DNA from: Paenibacillus_AB hodogayensis
GTDB lineage: Bacteria; Bacillota; Bacilli; Paenibacillales; NBRC-103111
Reading direction: 5' to 3'
Assembly: GCF_039536325.1 (NCBI RefSeq)
Contig: NZ_BAAAYO010000002.1
Span: 124,001 to 188,000, forward strand
DNA: 64,000 nt
Shown here: positions 51,635 to 60,878 of the stretch, piece after piece
Position numbering within the stretch: the first letter of the stretch is position 1
How the letters are laid out: each line of letters begins with the position of its first letter
Notes under the pieces: generated by a model
What the model was told of the DNA's origin: nothing
Seen by the model: only the letters and a program-made list of their open reading frames with translations
The model's database searches: none
Translations under genes and position numbers: made by a program

Positions 51635-52633
51635 CTACCATAACGAAGATTGGGATAATCTTCGCGACAGCGCATTGACGGTGATCAGCAGGATCAGGTT
51701 GATGCCGTTATTGAACAACCCGACCGCCGTCGCGAAGCTGTAGTCCTGGTTCAGCACCCCTCGTCTGTACACGAAGGTGGAGATGACGTCGGCCGTCTCG
51801 TAAGTGAGCGGGTTGGAGAGCAGCAGCACTTTCTCCACCCCGACATCCATCAGATGGCCCATCTGCATAATGAACATGATGACGATCGTCGGGATCAGGG
51901 ACGGGATGGTAATATGCCGCATCCGGGTCCACCGGCCGGCTCCGTCCATCTCCGCCGCCTCGTAAAGCTGCGGGTCGATCCCGGCGATGGCGGCCAAATA
52001 AATGATCGAGCCCCAGCCGAAGCCCTGCCAGACGCCGGAGCCGACGAAGATCGTGCGGAACCAGCCGGGCTCGGCCATGAAGTTGATCGGCTGCAGGCCG
52101 AGCCAGGTCAGCCCGTGGTTGACGACGCCCTCGCGAAGCCCCGTAAAGCTGACGATCATCCCGGCGATGACGACGATCGAGATGAAATGGGGCAAATAGC
52201 TGACTGTCTGCACGATCCGCTTGTACAGCTTATGCCTCACTTCGTTGAGCAGCAGGGCGAAGGCAATCGGCGCCGGGAATCCCCAGATCAGCGAATAGAA
52301 GCTGAGCAGAAGCGTATTTTTCAGCAGCCGCCAAAAATATGGGGCCGAAAAAAACTCTTCAAAATAGCGGAAGCCGACCCACGAGCTTCCCAGTATGCCC
52401 TTCAAGGGCTGGAATTTCTTGAATGCGATGATGATCCCGTACATCGGAACGTAATGAAAGACAACGTAATAGATCAGCACCGGCAGAATGAGCGCATACA
52501 AATATTTGTCGCGCAGCAACGCTTTCCAAAACCGATGCGTCCAACCCTTCTTGCGGGGGAGAAGCGCCGCCGGCTCTGTCAGGTCCGCATTCGTTTGCAC
52601 GGTCTTCGCCTCCGTCCTCGTATGGCCACTCAT
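51635..52633 (-). CDS. Sugar ABC transporter permease (LplB-like)
   Basis: A 332-residue permease with six helices. The N-terminal cytoplasmic tail is followed by LYALILPVLIYYVVFHYVPMYGIIIAFKKFQP, the LplB/YtpB hallmark. The EAA loop reads YEAAEMDGAGRWTRMRHITIPSLIP. Its ATG overlaps the solute-binding gene stop as ATGA, so translation is coupled. It forms the membrane channel with the next permease for import of an oligosaccharide or sugar-like compound bound by the lipoprotein. Confidence 0.96.
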   Translation of the reverse strand: MSGHTRTEAKTVQTNADLTEPAALLPRKKGWTHRFWKALLRDKYLYALILPVLIYYVVFHYVPMYGIIIAFKKFQPLKGILGSSWVGFRYFEEFFSAPYFWRLLKNTLLLSFYSLIWGFPAPIAFALLLNEVRHKLYKRIVQTVSYLPHFISIVVIAGMIVSFTGLREGVVNHGLTWLGLQPINFMAEPGWFRTIFVGSGVWQGFGWGSIIYLAAIAGIDPQLYEAAEMDGAGRWTRMRHITIPSLIPTIVIMFIMQMGHLMDVGVEKVLLLSNPLTYETADVISTFVYRRGVLNQDYSFATAVGLFNNGINLILLITVNALSRRLSQSSLW

Positions 52634-54282
52634 TTTTTGTAGCGGTCATATTGTTTTTGCTTGACCTGAAGAACTTTGTCGATGCCAAGCGCCTTGACTT
52701 GGTTCGTGAATTTGTCCCAGTCGATCGGCTCTACGCCGGTAACGAATTTGGCCAGCGTCGAATCGACGTAAGTCGTAATTTCCGTCTGGTAACGGGCAAG
52801 TGTCTCGGATTCTTCCGCCGACGGCAGCGAATACGGGTTTGCCTCGCTCAAATAAGATTCGACCTTTTTGGCCTGCTCCGCGGATTTCGGATCGAGCGCC
52901 ATCATCTCCTTCACTTGAAGCGACAGCGGTCCGTCGGTGGAGCGGATCCACGGCATGGTCGGCATCGCCCCGAGGGAGCGTAGAGCCGTGTTAATATCGA
53001 GGCCGTCCGGATTGTTATAGGCAAACTCCGTAAATTTCGGTTGACCGTTAACGACCGTATGGCTCTTGCCTTCGATGCCGAACGTCAGCAGCCGGTTGCC
53101 TTCCTCGCTGGCGTAGATGTAATCGAGGAACTTGATAGCCACCTCCGGGTTTTTGGCATCCTTCGAAATGCCGAACCAGCCGCTGATCGGACCGTATTTC
53201 TCGTAAAAGCCTTTGCCGCCCTCTGGCGCCGGTGGCAAAGTCAGATTCCACACCACGCCCTGGTCGCCAGCTTTCTTCATCGCCGCTTCGAAGCTAGGCT
53301 TGCCGTTCAGGAAGCGGTTCGTTACGCCGGCCTCGCTGCGGGTAATGTTGGCGCGGGCCGCGTCCGACGTCTTGGTCATGAATTCGGGATCGATCAATCC
53401 TTCCTTGTACAGCTTGTTCAGCCAGACGATCAGCTCTTTGGCTTCTGGCTTCAACCATTCGAACTGCACTTTGCCGCTTGCGTCCGGGAAATAACCGGAG
53501 CTGTAGAACAAGTGCAGCCCTTTGGCGCTGCCGAATACGGTCAGCCCTCTCAGCTTCAGGTCGGGCACGAACGGAATTTCGTCCGCCTTGCCGTTGCCGT
53601 TCGGATCTTTTTCTTTAAACGCTTTCAAAACGGTATACCAGTCATCCAGCGTTTTCGGCTCCTTCAATCCGAGCTTATCCAGCCAATCCTGCCGGATCAG
53701 AATGCCATAAGGATCGGAATAGGCGACCCCGGTCGTGACCGAAGAGATGGCGTACAGCTTGCCGTCGGGCGAGCGCATCTTTTTATCGACTTCCGGATTG
53801 TCCTTCAGAAATTTGCTTATATTGGGAGCGTATTTCCGAATCAGATCGTCCAGCGGCACGATCAGGCCGTCGTCGGCCGGCTTGACAGGGTCGGCGGTCG
53901 GCAGCGTAATAATATCCGGCAAATCTTTGCCTGCCGCCAACTTGACATTCATCACGTCACTGTATTGATCGGTAGGGGTCACCACCCAGTTGATTTTCAC
54001 GCCGGTCCGCTTCTCGATTTCCTGCCAGACGGGAAATCCTTTCGTATAACTGTACGGCGGGGAAAAATCGCGGGCGGCTACGCTCAAGGTGACGCTGCCG
54101 TCCTTGACGATCGGCAGCGTGTAGCCTTCGGCGGGCGCATCGCTTTTTGGCGGCGTCGTATTCCCTTCATTCGCGCTGGGCGTCGCGCCCTTGTCGGAGC
54201 CGCATCCCGTTAAAACGACCGTCGCTGCCAAAACGGCGGATATGGCGGAACCTGCGGTCAATCCCCTTTTCTTGTTTACCAT
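52630..54282 (-). CDS. Extracellular solute-binding lipoprotein (LplA-like)
   Basis: A 550-residue lipoprotein, first gene of the ABC operon. The signal peptide ends in the lipobox VLTGCG, anchoring the protein outside the cell. The body shows the large LplA-type fold (FPVWQEIEKRTGVKINWV, GKDLPDIITLPT, YAISSVTTGVAYSDPYGILIRQDWLDKLGLKEP). The ATG at 54282 follows AGGAGG; a longer frame to 54300 is less likely. Long (550 aa) compared with family 1 binding proteins. The ligand is unknown, but the neighbouring alpha/beta-hydrolase suggests an acylated glycan fragment. Confidence 0.95.
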   Translation of the reverse strand: MVNKKRGLTAGSAISAVLAATVVLTGCGSDKGATPSANEGNTTPPKSDAPAEGYTLPIVKDGSVTLSVAARDFSPPYSYTKGFPVWQEIEKRTGVKINWVVTPTDQYSDVMNVKLAAGKDLPDIITLPTADPVKPADDGLIVPLDDLIRKYAPNISKFLKDNPEVDKKMRSPDGKLYAISSVTTGVAYSDPYGILIRQDWLDKLGLKEPKTLDDWYTVLKAFKEKDPNGNGKADEIPFVPDLKLRGLTVFGSAKGLHLFYSSGYFPDASGKVQFEWLKPEAKELIVWLNKLYKEGLIDPEFMTKTSDAARANITRSEAGVTNRFLNGKPSFEAAMKKAGDQGVVWNLTLPPAPEGGKGFYEKYGPISGWFGISKDAKNPEVAIKFLDYIYASEEGNRLLTFGIEGKSHTVVNGQPKFTEFAYNNPDGLDINTALRSLGAMPTMPWIRSTDGPLSLQVKEMMALDPKSAEQAKKVESYLSEANPYSLPSAEESETLARYQTEITTYVDSTLAKFVTGVEPIDWDKFTNQVKALGIDKVLQVKQKQYDRYKK

Positions 54283-54891
54283 CGTGCCTAGCCTCCTCAT
54301 GAATCGTAATCAGCGGTAAAAAAGCAGGACGGCGGCTGCCGGTTTCGGCCGGACCTTTCTTTGTTTGCCCGACATCGAGGTGCTGCTCCCAATGCGCCGC
54401 TCATGGCTACACTATAACCAAAAATAGCAGGCCGAACTATCTCCCATTTGTATAAACGTCGACGGGATCGCCATAATCGAAAGATCGGCATATTAAAAAA
54501 CAATCGGCATACTGCGGGCATTCTGCAGCGGGTATTCTGCAGCCCGGCACCTTGGCGCTCAAATCCGATAGAGAAAACGTTCGCTTATTCGCCGTTCTTC
54601 CGGAAGGGATGTGGCTTAGTTTACCCGGCTGCCGAAGCTGTAAACCCGATCTATATAAGTTGAACGAATGTTTAGGAAGCCCATTTCATTCCGAAAAGGA
54701 CTGCCTTGCTGCTCAGACATCTTGTTTTCAACTCTTGGATGGAAAAAAGATGAAGCGGAATTTCTCCATTTCACTTGGCCATCTCCAGGAAGTTTTGTCG
54801 TTCAACAGTATACAGGTAAAAAAGGAGAAGAAGCCCGCCGGACCTTCTGGGCTCGGGCAGGCTTCTTCTTGTTCGTGTGCTGTGATCGATT
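54283..54891. other. Intergenic region upstream of the ABC operon
   Basis: It contains the operon leader and the terminator of the hydrolase gene (54817-54868). A TATAGT box lies near 54410 on the minus strand without a good -35. Short plus-strand frames here have no ribosome sites and look non-coding. Confidence 0.4.
54817..54868 (-). terminator. Terminator of the alpha/beta-hydrolase gene
   Basis: On the minus strand GAAGAAGCC pairs with GGCTTCTTC, extended by GC pairs inward, and is followed by CTCCTTTTTT. It lies about 25 nt after the stop codon at 54892. Confidence 0.88.
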
Positions 54892-56862
54892 TCAGCTGTT
54901 ATCGCGATAAAGCTCTTCCCACTCCGCCGTATCCATATAACGCAGCAAGCCCGGCACGATCGTGCTCATTACGTCTTCCTCTTCGTAACGCGTCGCTTGG
55001 ACCCAATCCGAGACGCTGCCTACCGGGCTATCCGACGTAATACGTCCGATTCGCCGGTCCAATACGGCAGCCAGCCGTACGACATGCTCCTGCCGTCCCG
55101 CCGCATGCACATCGACCGCAGCTGCCTCCATGCCGACTTTCTCCACATGCGCGATCATGTCCAGGCAGCGCGTAATATCATAGGCATGCAGCGCCGCCAG
55201 GCTGTCGCCCAGCCAGATCAAATTGTCCGCCAATGTATGCATAAATCCGAAGAACGTGTGGGCGGGACGGTTGTAGATCGGGTAAGGCTCGTGCGGACCG
55301 ACGCCGGAGGCGTTGAGCACAAGCACCGTTTTTCCCGCATGGCACATATCCTGAATCCATGACCAGCGCTCGGTCAAACGGCTCGTGCCGCCAAGCCATA
55401 CGCCCAAAACGAAAGACTGCGGTTCATCGCCCGCCGCATTCTCGCTGCGGAACACGTATCCACTGTTCATTACGCCGGTTTGGGACCACCACAGCCGGTA
55501 TTCCACCTGCAACCCGTCAGCCGGTTGCAGAAAGACGCGGCGTACGTTGAACTCGCACGGGCTCCGCGACGCGCTCACCTTCTCGTTCAGCCAGACCAGC
55601 GCCCGCCGCCGTCTTTCATCCGGAGACAGCCGGTTCCGCTCCAGCTTGAGCTGCTCACACCGGGCGACGATCTCGTCCTGAGCGGTTTTCGCCCCGGGCA
55701 AGCTTAGGACGACCTGTCCCTTGTCCGTACACAGCAGCCGTTCGGCCGGCAACGGCGCGAAGTCGGGTTCAATCGCCGCCTCCGGCATCTTCTGTACCGA
55801 CAGATGGCTGGAGAAAAAAGCCGCGGCCGTCCGGGCCAGTTGATCTGTATAGCGGTGAGTGGACACATCCTCCGCCAAAAGCAGATTTCCGTCCCGACCG
55901 TGCATCTCCCAGAACCGCTCGCAGCGGGAAACCGTACGACGGGTCGCTTCGATCGGAAAAAAATCGTACTGCACAGCGAGCACAAGCAGAGGCTTGGGCG
56001 CAAACGACAGCAGCAAATCCTCGTGATCGAAGCCGACAGCCGTCAATCCGGCCCATATTTGTTCCGCATCCTGCACGCCTCCGGCATGCATGTACTGCTG
56101 CCGGTTCATAATAAAGGTGCCCGGAGCGGCTGCGGTCAGCCTGTCGTCGCATACCATCATCATCGCCGTCTGCAAGCCCCCGCCGGAATTGCCAGTTATG
56201 GCGATGCGCGCCGGATCGACCTCAGGCCGCTCGCATAAATAATCGATAGCGCGCATGGCGTCGTGGATAAAGTAGCGGGCCACGCTTTCGCCCAGCAGAT
56301 GGCATTTGACGCCGAAATGCTGGTGCTCCCGCGTTCCCGAGATCACCTCTTCGCTTCCGTCGGACGCCAAGATGCCGCTTATCCGCTCCCCTTGTCCAAT
56401 CGGATCGACCGCCAGAACGATCATGCCGGCGCGGACAAAATGCAGGCACACTTCATGATAGTAATCGCAGTGCTTCCCTTCGTATTCGTGTCCGCACACG
56501 AACAAAACCGCGGCCGACCGTTCTTCGCGCGAGTCCGGTACGTAGAGGTTTGCGGTGACGTATTGACCGGGACGCGATTGGAACACGACGTTTTCCACCC
56601 GATAGCCCGAACCTTGCGACGTTCCGGTTATGCGCGGAAGGAGTGGCGTATCCGAAGACGGCAGGCCGCCGATGGAGGCGAGGAACGCTTCCTTCATGCG
56701 GGCCTGACGTGCTTTCAGCTGCTCGAGATCGGCGATCCGGTCGCGCGCCCGATCCCCTTCTTCGAACGCGCGGTCGGAGCGGTCGAAAATATGCCGCTTC
56801 AACTGATCGCGGGTGTCGTACAACGTACAGCAATAACGCTCCAACTCGGTGACTTTGGGCAT
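54892..56862 (-). CDS. Large alpha/beta-hydrolase (acetyl xylan esterase-like)
   Basis: A 656-residue esterase. The nucleophile motif GNSGGG is at residues 224-229 (Ser226), in the style of acetyl xylan esterases and dienelactone hydrolases. DPIGQGER and GHEYEGKHCDYY earlier form the oxyanion side. A His after VSTHRY and an Asp in the QYDFFP loop are likely triad members. The C-terminal half (about 400-656) contains a second hydrolase-like region with SQTGVMNSGYVFR, GVWLGGTSRL and VLNASGVGPHEPY that lacks a clear catalytic serine. No signal peptide, so cytoplasmic. It probably de-acylates sugars imported by the adjacent ABC system. Confidence 0.88.
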   Translation of the reverse strand: MPKVTELERYCCTLYDTRDQLKRHIFDRSDRAFEEGDRARDRIADLEQLKARQARMKEAFLASIGGLPSSDTPLLPRITGTSQGSGYRVENVVFQSRPGQYVTANLYVPDSREERSAAVLFVCGHEYEGKHCDYYHEVCLHFVRAGMIVLAVDPIGQGERISGILASDGSEEVISGTREHQHFGVKCHLLGESVARYFIHDAMRAIDYLCERPEVDPARIAITGNSGGGLQTAMMMVCDDRLTAAAPGTFIMNRQQYMHAGGVQDAEQIWAGLTAVGFDHEDLLLSFAPKPLLVLAVQYDFFPIEATRRTVSRCERFWEMHGRDGNLLLAEDVSTHRYTDQLARTAAAFFSSHLSVQKMPEAAIEPDFAPLPAERLLCTDKGQVVLSLPGAKTAQDEIVARCEQLKLERNRLSPDERRRRALVWLNEKVSASRSPCEFNVRRVFLQPADGLQVEYRLWWSQTGVMNSGYVFRSENAAGDEPQSFVLGVWLGGTSRLTERWSWIQDMCHAGKTVLVLNASGVGPHEPYPIYNRPAHTFFGFMHTLADNLIWLGDSLAALHAYDITRCLDMIAHVEKVGMEAAAVDVHAAGRQEHVVRLAAVLDRRIGRITSDSPVGSVSDWVQATRYEEEDVMSTIVPGLLRYMDTAEWEELYRDNS

Positions 56863-56919
56863 AAGTAAAAATCTCCCTTCGATGTGAAGCCTTATGACGG
56901 GGCGGTAATTACACTTTAC

Positions 56920-56933
56920 AGTAATCGATTACT
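56920..56933. promoter_or_regulatory. 14-bp perfect palindrome upstream of the hydrolase gene
   Basis: AGTAATCGATTACT lies 58 bp before the hydrolase start codon. A perfect dyad of this length in a promoter region is typical of a LacI- or GntR-type operator. No cognate regulator is next to it. Confidence 0.45.
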
Positions 56934-57014
56934 TTAACTTCGATTTCTATCATAACATCCCTCTGTTCATTTGACTATATAGGTTAAGCCGTGACTCGGT
57001 TCCTACTTGCAATA

Positions 57015-57180
57015 GGTTGGCGGTTTGGGGTTGGCGGTTTGGGGTTGGCGGTTTGGGGTTGGCGGTTTGGGGTTGGCGGTTTGGGGTTGGCGGTTTGGGG
57101 TTGGCGGTTTGGGGTTGGCGGTTTGGGGTTGGCGGTTTGGGGTGGGCGGTTTGGGCTTGATGGTTTAGGGTTGGCGGTTT
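57015..57180 (+). repeat. G-rich 14-bp minisatellite (about 12 copies)
   Basis: The unit GGTTGGCGGTTTGG is repeated head to tail: nine perfect copies (57015-57140), then two diverged copies and a partial one to 57180. Every unit has three or four GG steps, so the strand can fold into G-quadruplexes. The 14-bp period is not a multiple of three, so it does not encode a repeated codon frame. Confidence 0.97.
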
Positions 57181-57427
57181 AATTGATTAGATTAGCCTTC
57201 GTCTTGTTGAAATTCAAAACCAAAAACTAGCTCTAAGGACATTTCCTTTCCATTAATGTACCAGGGAAGATTCTTTAACGTTTTACTTTGAACTATTTCG
57301 TAAAACTCATTTAGTCCGACTTATTTTCCACTTAATTCCCTTCAACTATATAGAGGCTTTTCGAAAATTCGTACCGCCTTCATCGGGTGACCTCCGCCTC
57401 GTAAACCGCATATCTTCTTTCCTACTC

Positions 57428-57960
57428 GAAAGAGCACTAGCCCGGTCACAAACGCCAGATCCTCCCATTTCCTGCTGGCTGGCCCGCGTTAATGCTCGAA
57501 AGAGCATTATTTTCGCGGCTGGGGCCGTTTGGGCAAGGGTTAGTGCTCAAAAGAGCACTAACCCTTGGCGCCAACGCCCAGATTGGCCGGTTTCCAGCTG
57601 GCTGGCCCGCCTTAATGCTCAAAAGAGCATTATTTCCGCGGCTGGGGCCGTTTGGGCAAGGGTTAATGCTCGAAAGAGCACTAACCCCGGGCGCCAACGC
57701 CCAGATCGGCCAGTTTCCGGCTACCTGGCCCGCGTTAATGCTCGAAAGAGCATTATTTCCGCGACTGGGGCCGTTTGGGCAAGGGTTAATGCTCGAAAGA
57801 ACACTAACCCCGGGCGCCAACGACCAGATCGGCCAGTTTCCGGCTGGCTGGCCCGTGTTAATGCTCGAAAGAGCATTATTTCCGCGGCTGGGGCCGTTTG
57901 GGTAAGGGTTAGTGCTCAAAAGAGCACTGCCCCTTGGCGCCAACGCCCAGATCAGCCGAT
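57428..57960. repeat. 123-bp tandem repeat array with two hairpins per unit
   Basis: A unit of exactly 123 bp recurs four times with a partial copy at the left. Each holds hairpin A, AATGCTC-GAAA-GAGCATT (starting at 57491, 57614, 57737 and 57860), and, about 46 bp further, hairpin B, in which AGTGCTC or AATGCTC pairs with GAGCACT around GAAA or AAAA (for example 57537-57564). Between them are conserved GC-rich segments. Because 123 is divisible by three, both strands stay open as long frames, but no ribosome site supports coding. Confidence 0.95.
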
Positions 57961-58091
57961 TTTCGGTTTTTACCTTTCCCTGAGTGCTGATGTGAGTGCA
58001 GATGTGTAACGGAACAAAAGGGGGGAACATCATGAGAAACGTCACTCCGCCACATAATCCCCTGTTTCAACAGCTTGATTTCGGTTACTTT

Positions 58092-60878
58092 TTACGGCCT
58101 TTGGGCCGTTCCGGTTTTTGTCGTGTCTGCCGCTGTGCCCGTCTTCGCATCCGTGCCGGATTTCCCGTCCGCCGCTGTACCCGTCTTCGCATCCGTGCCG
58201 GACTTGCCGTCCGCTCCCGTACCCGTCTTGGTATCCGTCCCGCTCTTCCCATCCGCGCCGGGCTTCGCATCCGATACCGAGCCGGTTTTTTCCGTGCCGG
58301 TTTTCACGTCCGTTTCCGAACCGGAGCCGGGCTTGCCTTCTCCGCCGGTGCCGCCTTTGCCATCCGCACCGGTTTTCGCGTCCGCTCCGGTTCCGGCTCC
58401 TCCCTTCTCGGGAGAGCCCCCGCCGGACGACGGCTCCGTCTGACCGCCTGCGCCGTCAGGCTGCTGCTGCACCGGCTCGTCCGGCCGGAACCAGGAGTGA
58501 TAGGCCGCAACCCCCATCGTCGACAGCAAGGCGATGCCCACCACCAGCACGGCGAGAGGAACAAGCCGTCTGCGTTTCTTTTTCAGAAAACGGAGGACCG
58601 GGTTGGACTGGGCGAGACGAATGTCGTCGTACACCTTACGGAATGAAGGGTTTGGCGTGGCTCTCAGTTTGGCCCATACTTTGGGCTTTTTCAGCGCGCC
58701 GTGGTCCATTTTATGAAAATAGCCGCGAATCGCCCCTTCGTGATCGCGCGTAATCGTCCGCTTGAGCGTCAGAAAATACGCATATTCGGCCGACCAGTTC
58801 AGAAAATCGTATACTTCGTCGGGATGCTCGGCCTGGCGCATGACGTATTCCAGCATTTGAGCGTGCGCGAACGAGCAATCGCCGGGCTCGGTGCCGCGCT
58901 CGTAAAAGGCATAGGCGATCTTCGCGTAGCGTTCCGGCGCGATGCTATCTTTCAGCAGCCGCTGCAGCATGACCTGCAGCTGATCAAGCTCGCGCGGCTG
59001 AAGCAGATCGAGCGTCATGTAGCACTCCGCCTCCTTGTCCGCCGGGCTGCGCAGCAGAAACGACGCGCATTGGAGCGTGTAGAAAACCGTCTGCTCCCGC
59101 GAAGGCAGACTGTCGGCGAGCACCTGCGAATGATGGCCGAGCATAAAGGCCATGCCTTCGAGCTGCTGGGGCGAAATCCGGTTCGAATCGACATGCTCCA
59201 TCACCGTCTGCTGGGCCTGCAGGTCCAGCTCGTTGTAAAATTCGCGCAACCGTTTGGCATAATCGGTTTTGCTTTTGTACCGCTCATCCAGAAACGCGTT
59301 CAAGCTCCGGGCTGCGGCGATGCGCTCTTTGTCTTTGCCGAGCAGCTCGCGCGCCTTCGCTATAAACTGCTCCTGCACGGGGAACCCGCTCAGCGCTTCC
59401 TCTGCATGCTCCAGCCAGAAGGTCAGCTCGTCCTGAAGCTCCGCCATCGTGCCGGCCCGCGTCGTCCGCTCCTGGGCATAGGCATGGACGATCGGCGCGA
59501 TCGGCTCGTTGTGGAGCATACGCAGCACGACATCCCGGAACAGCTCCCGATGGGGAACCATCGCTTGCAGCACGCGGTTCGTCCCTTCGCTATCCTCCTG
59601 GTACGTCCAGCCGTTGTACAAAAATTTGATCAGCGAGAACACCAGACTTTCCCGCAGCCCGCCGATCCGATAATAGTCGATCATCGTCTGCAAATAGGCG
59701 GACGAAGGGGTGTAGCCTTGTCCCGTCAGCGCTGCCTCCCGCTCGACCAAGCTCCAGAACAGGCTGTCCAGCCTTGGCTTGCGCTCGACATTGTCCGCAG
59801 TCAAGTAGCCGAGAACCGAGCGGAGCACCTGCTCCTTGTTCGTCTCATAAACGCCGTCGCTCCCCTGCTCCACGAGGTACAGCATGCACAGCTCGTTGTA
59901 CGCGGACAAGGACAACTGCGCAGCCGCGTCGCGATCCGCCAGCGCCTCCTCGGCAAACGCAAAGAAGTCCTCCAGCCCTTCCCCCTGCTCCAGGCTTGCC
60001 CAAGCCAGTTCGGGAAAGCCGGGCCCTCCCGTCGACGCCGACGGAGCGGCGGCCGGAGCTGCCGACGGAACGATCGCCGGGAACCGGCCGTTGGGAAAGT
60101 CGAACACAAAATCTTTATCGAGACTGCGGTCTCCGGCCCGGATGCTCCCTTTCTCCACGATCATCGCATTGATCCACTTCTTGCCCTGCGGCTCGTTCTG
60201 GTAAGACGTAAAGCCGAACTTGCGCCGCATGACGTAAGGCAGACAGCGGTACAGCATCGCCAGCAGCAGCTTGCCGGAGCGCGACGTATCCGACACGTCG
60301 GTATCGAGGGCGATATACACCTTCTTGTTGCTCGCTACCGATTGCAGGATCGCGGCAAGCAGCTGCTTGAACCGCTCCTCCGTAACGCCGAGCCGGTCCA
60401 GCGTCCTGCGCTCCTCCTCCGGAGAGGGGCCTTCGTCAAAGTCGAGACGATCCAGCTCGGGGAGCTGCTTCTCGCCTTCCTTGTACGTGCTTTCGAACGA
60501 ACGGATGCGGAACAACGCGTCGGGCGTCCGGTAAAACGATTCCTTGAGCGACTCCGGAACGACGTACTGGTGGACGAGAATCGTGTCCCGCTGTCCCGTA
60601 AAGTCCGCTCCGGCAAATATGCCGTGCCCGATGACCAGCTCTCCGCTGTCCGCGGTGAATACCGTCAGCGAATCGGGATACAGCGACAAGTCCGTTTCGC
60701 CGCGCTGGCGCAGCTCCTGCGGAGCGTGATACAAGCAGAACGGATGCAGCGTCTTGCGGATAAAGCCGTTGTCGAGCGAGGGAGACTTCGCCACGGTGTC
60801 CAGACCTTCGTTGGTTCGGAAGATGCCTTCCCGGCCGCGCGTATAGATTTGCTGCTGGATTTTCCCCTCTGGGCTCAA
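58092..60878 (-). CDS. GAP1-type GTPase-associated protein with membrane anchor and repetitive tail
   Basis: A 928-residue protein. The first about 140 residues (IQQQIYTRGREGIFRTNEGLDTVAKSP) match the N-terminal domain of GTPase-associated protein 1, a family predicted by comparative genomics to work with GTPases and vWA proteins. A long helical middle region (about 150-760) follows. KKKRRR then precedes a single membrane helix at about 772-793. The final 132 residues are low-complexity, with repeats of ADGKSGTDAKTGT. So the bulk is cytoplasmic and the tail lies outside. The start is a TTG at 60878 overlapping the GTPase stop. The anchor and tail are the odd features. Confidence 0.85.
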   Translation of the reverse strand: MSPEGKIQQQIYTRGREGIFRTNEGLDTVAKSPSLDNGFIRKTLHPFCLYHAPQELRQRGETDLSLYPDSLTVFTADSGELVIGHGIFAGADFTGQRDTILVHQYVVPESLKESFYRTPDALFRIRSFESTYKEGEKQLPELDRLDFDEGPSPEEERRTLDRLGVTEERFKQLLAAILQSVASNKKVYIALDTDVSDTSRSGKLLLAMLYRCLPYVMRRKFGFTSYQNEPQGKKWINAMIVEKGSIRAGDRSLDKDFVFDFPNGRFPAIVPSAAPAAAPSASTGGPGFPELAWASLEQGEGLEDFFAFAEEALADRDAAAQLSLSAYNELCMLYLVEQGSDGVYETNKEQVLRSVLGYLTADNVERKPRLDSLFWSLVEREAALTGQGYTPSSAYLQTMIDYYRIGGLRESLVFSLIKFLYNGWTYQEDSEGTNRVLQAMVPHRELFRDVVLRMLHNEPIAPIVHAYAQERTTRAGTMAELQDELTFWLEHAEEALSGFPVQEQFIAKARELLGKDKERIAAARSLNAFLDERYKSKTDYAKRLREFYNELDLQAQQTVMEHVDSNRISPQQLEGMAFMLGHHSQVLADSLPSREQTVFYTLQCASFLLRSPADKEAECYMTLDLLQPRELDQLQVMLQRLLKDSIAPERYAKIAYAFYERGTEPGDCSFAHAQMLEYVMRQAEHPDEVYDFLNWSAEYAYFLTLKRTITRDHEGAIRGYFHKMDHGALKKPKVWAKLRATPNPSFRKVYDDIRLAQSNPVLRFLKKKRRRLVPLAVLVVGIALLSTMGVAAYHSWFRPDEPVQQQPDGAGGQTEPSSGGGSPEKGGAGTGADAKTGADGKGGTGGEGKPGSGSETDVKTGTEKTGSVSDAKPGADGKSGTDTKTGTGADGKSGTDAKTGTAADGKSGTDAKTGTAADTTKTGTAQRP

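Noticed and set aside
57428..57960. CRISPR array
   Set aside because: The regularly spaced hairpins are separated by conserved, not unique, sequence, and no cas genes are present.
57446..58045. 199-codon minus-strand (and 137-codon plus-strand) frames across the 123-bp array
   Set aside because: Both strands are open only because the period is a multiple of three. No ribosome site precedes either start and the hairpin conservation argues for a non-coding repeat.
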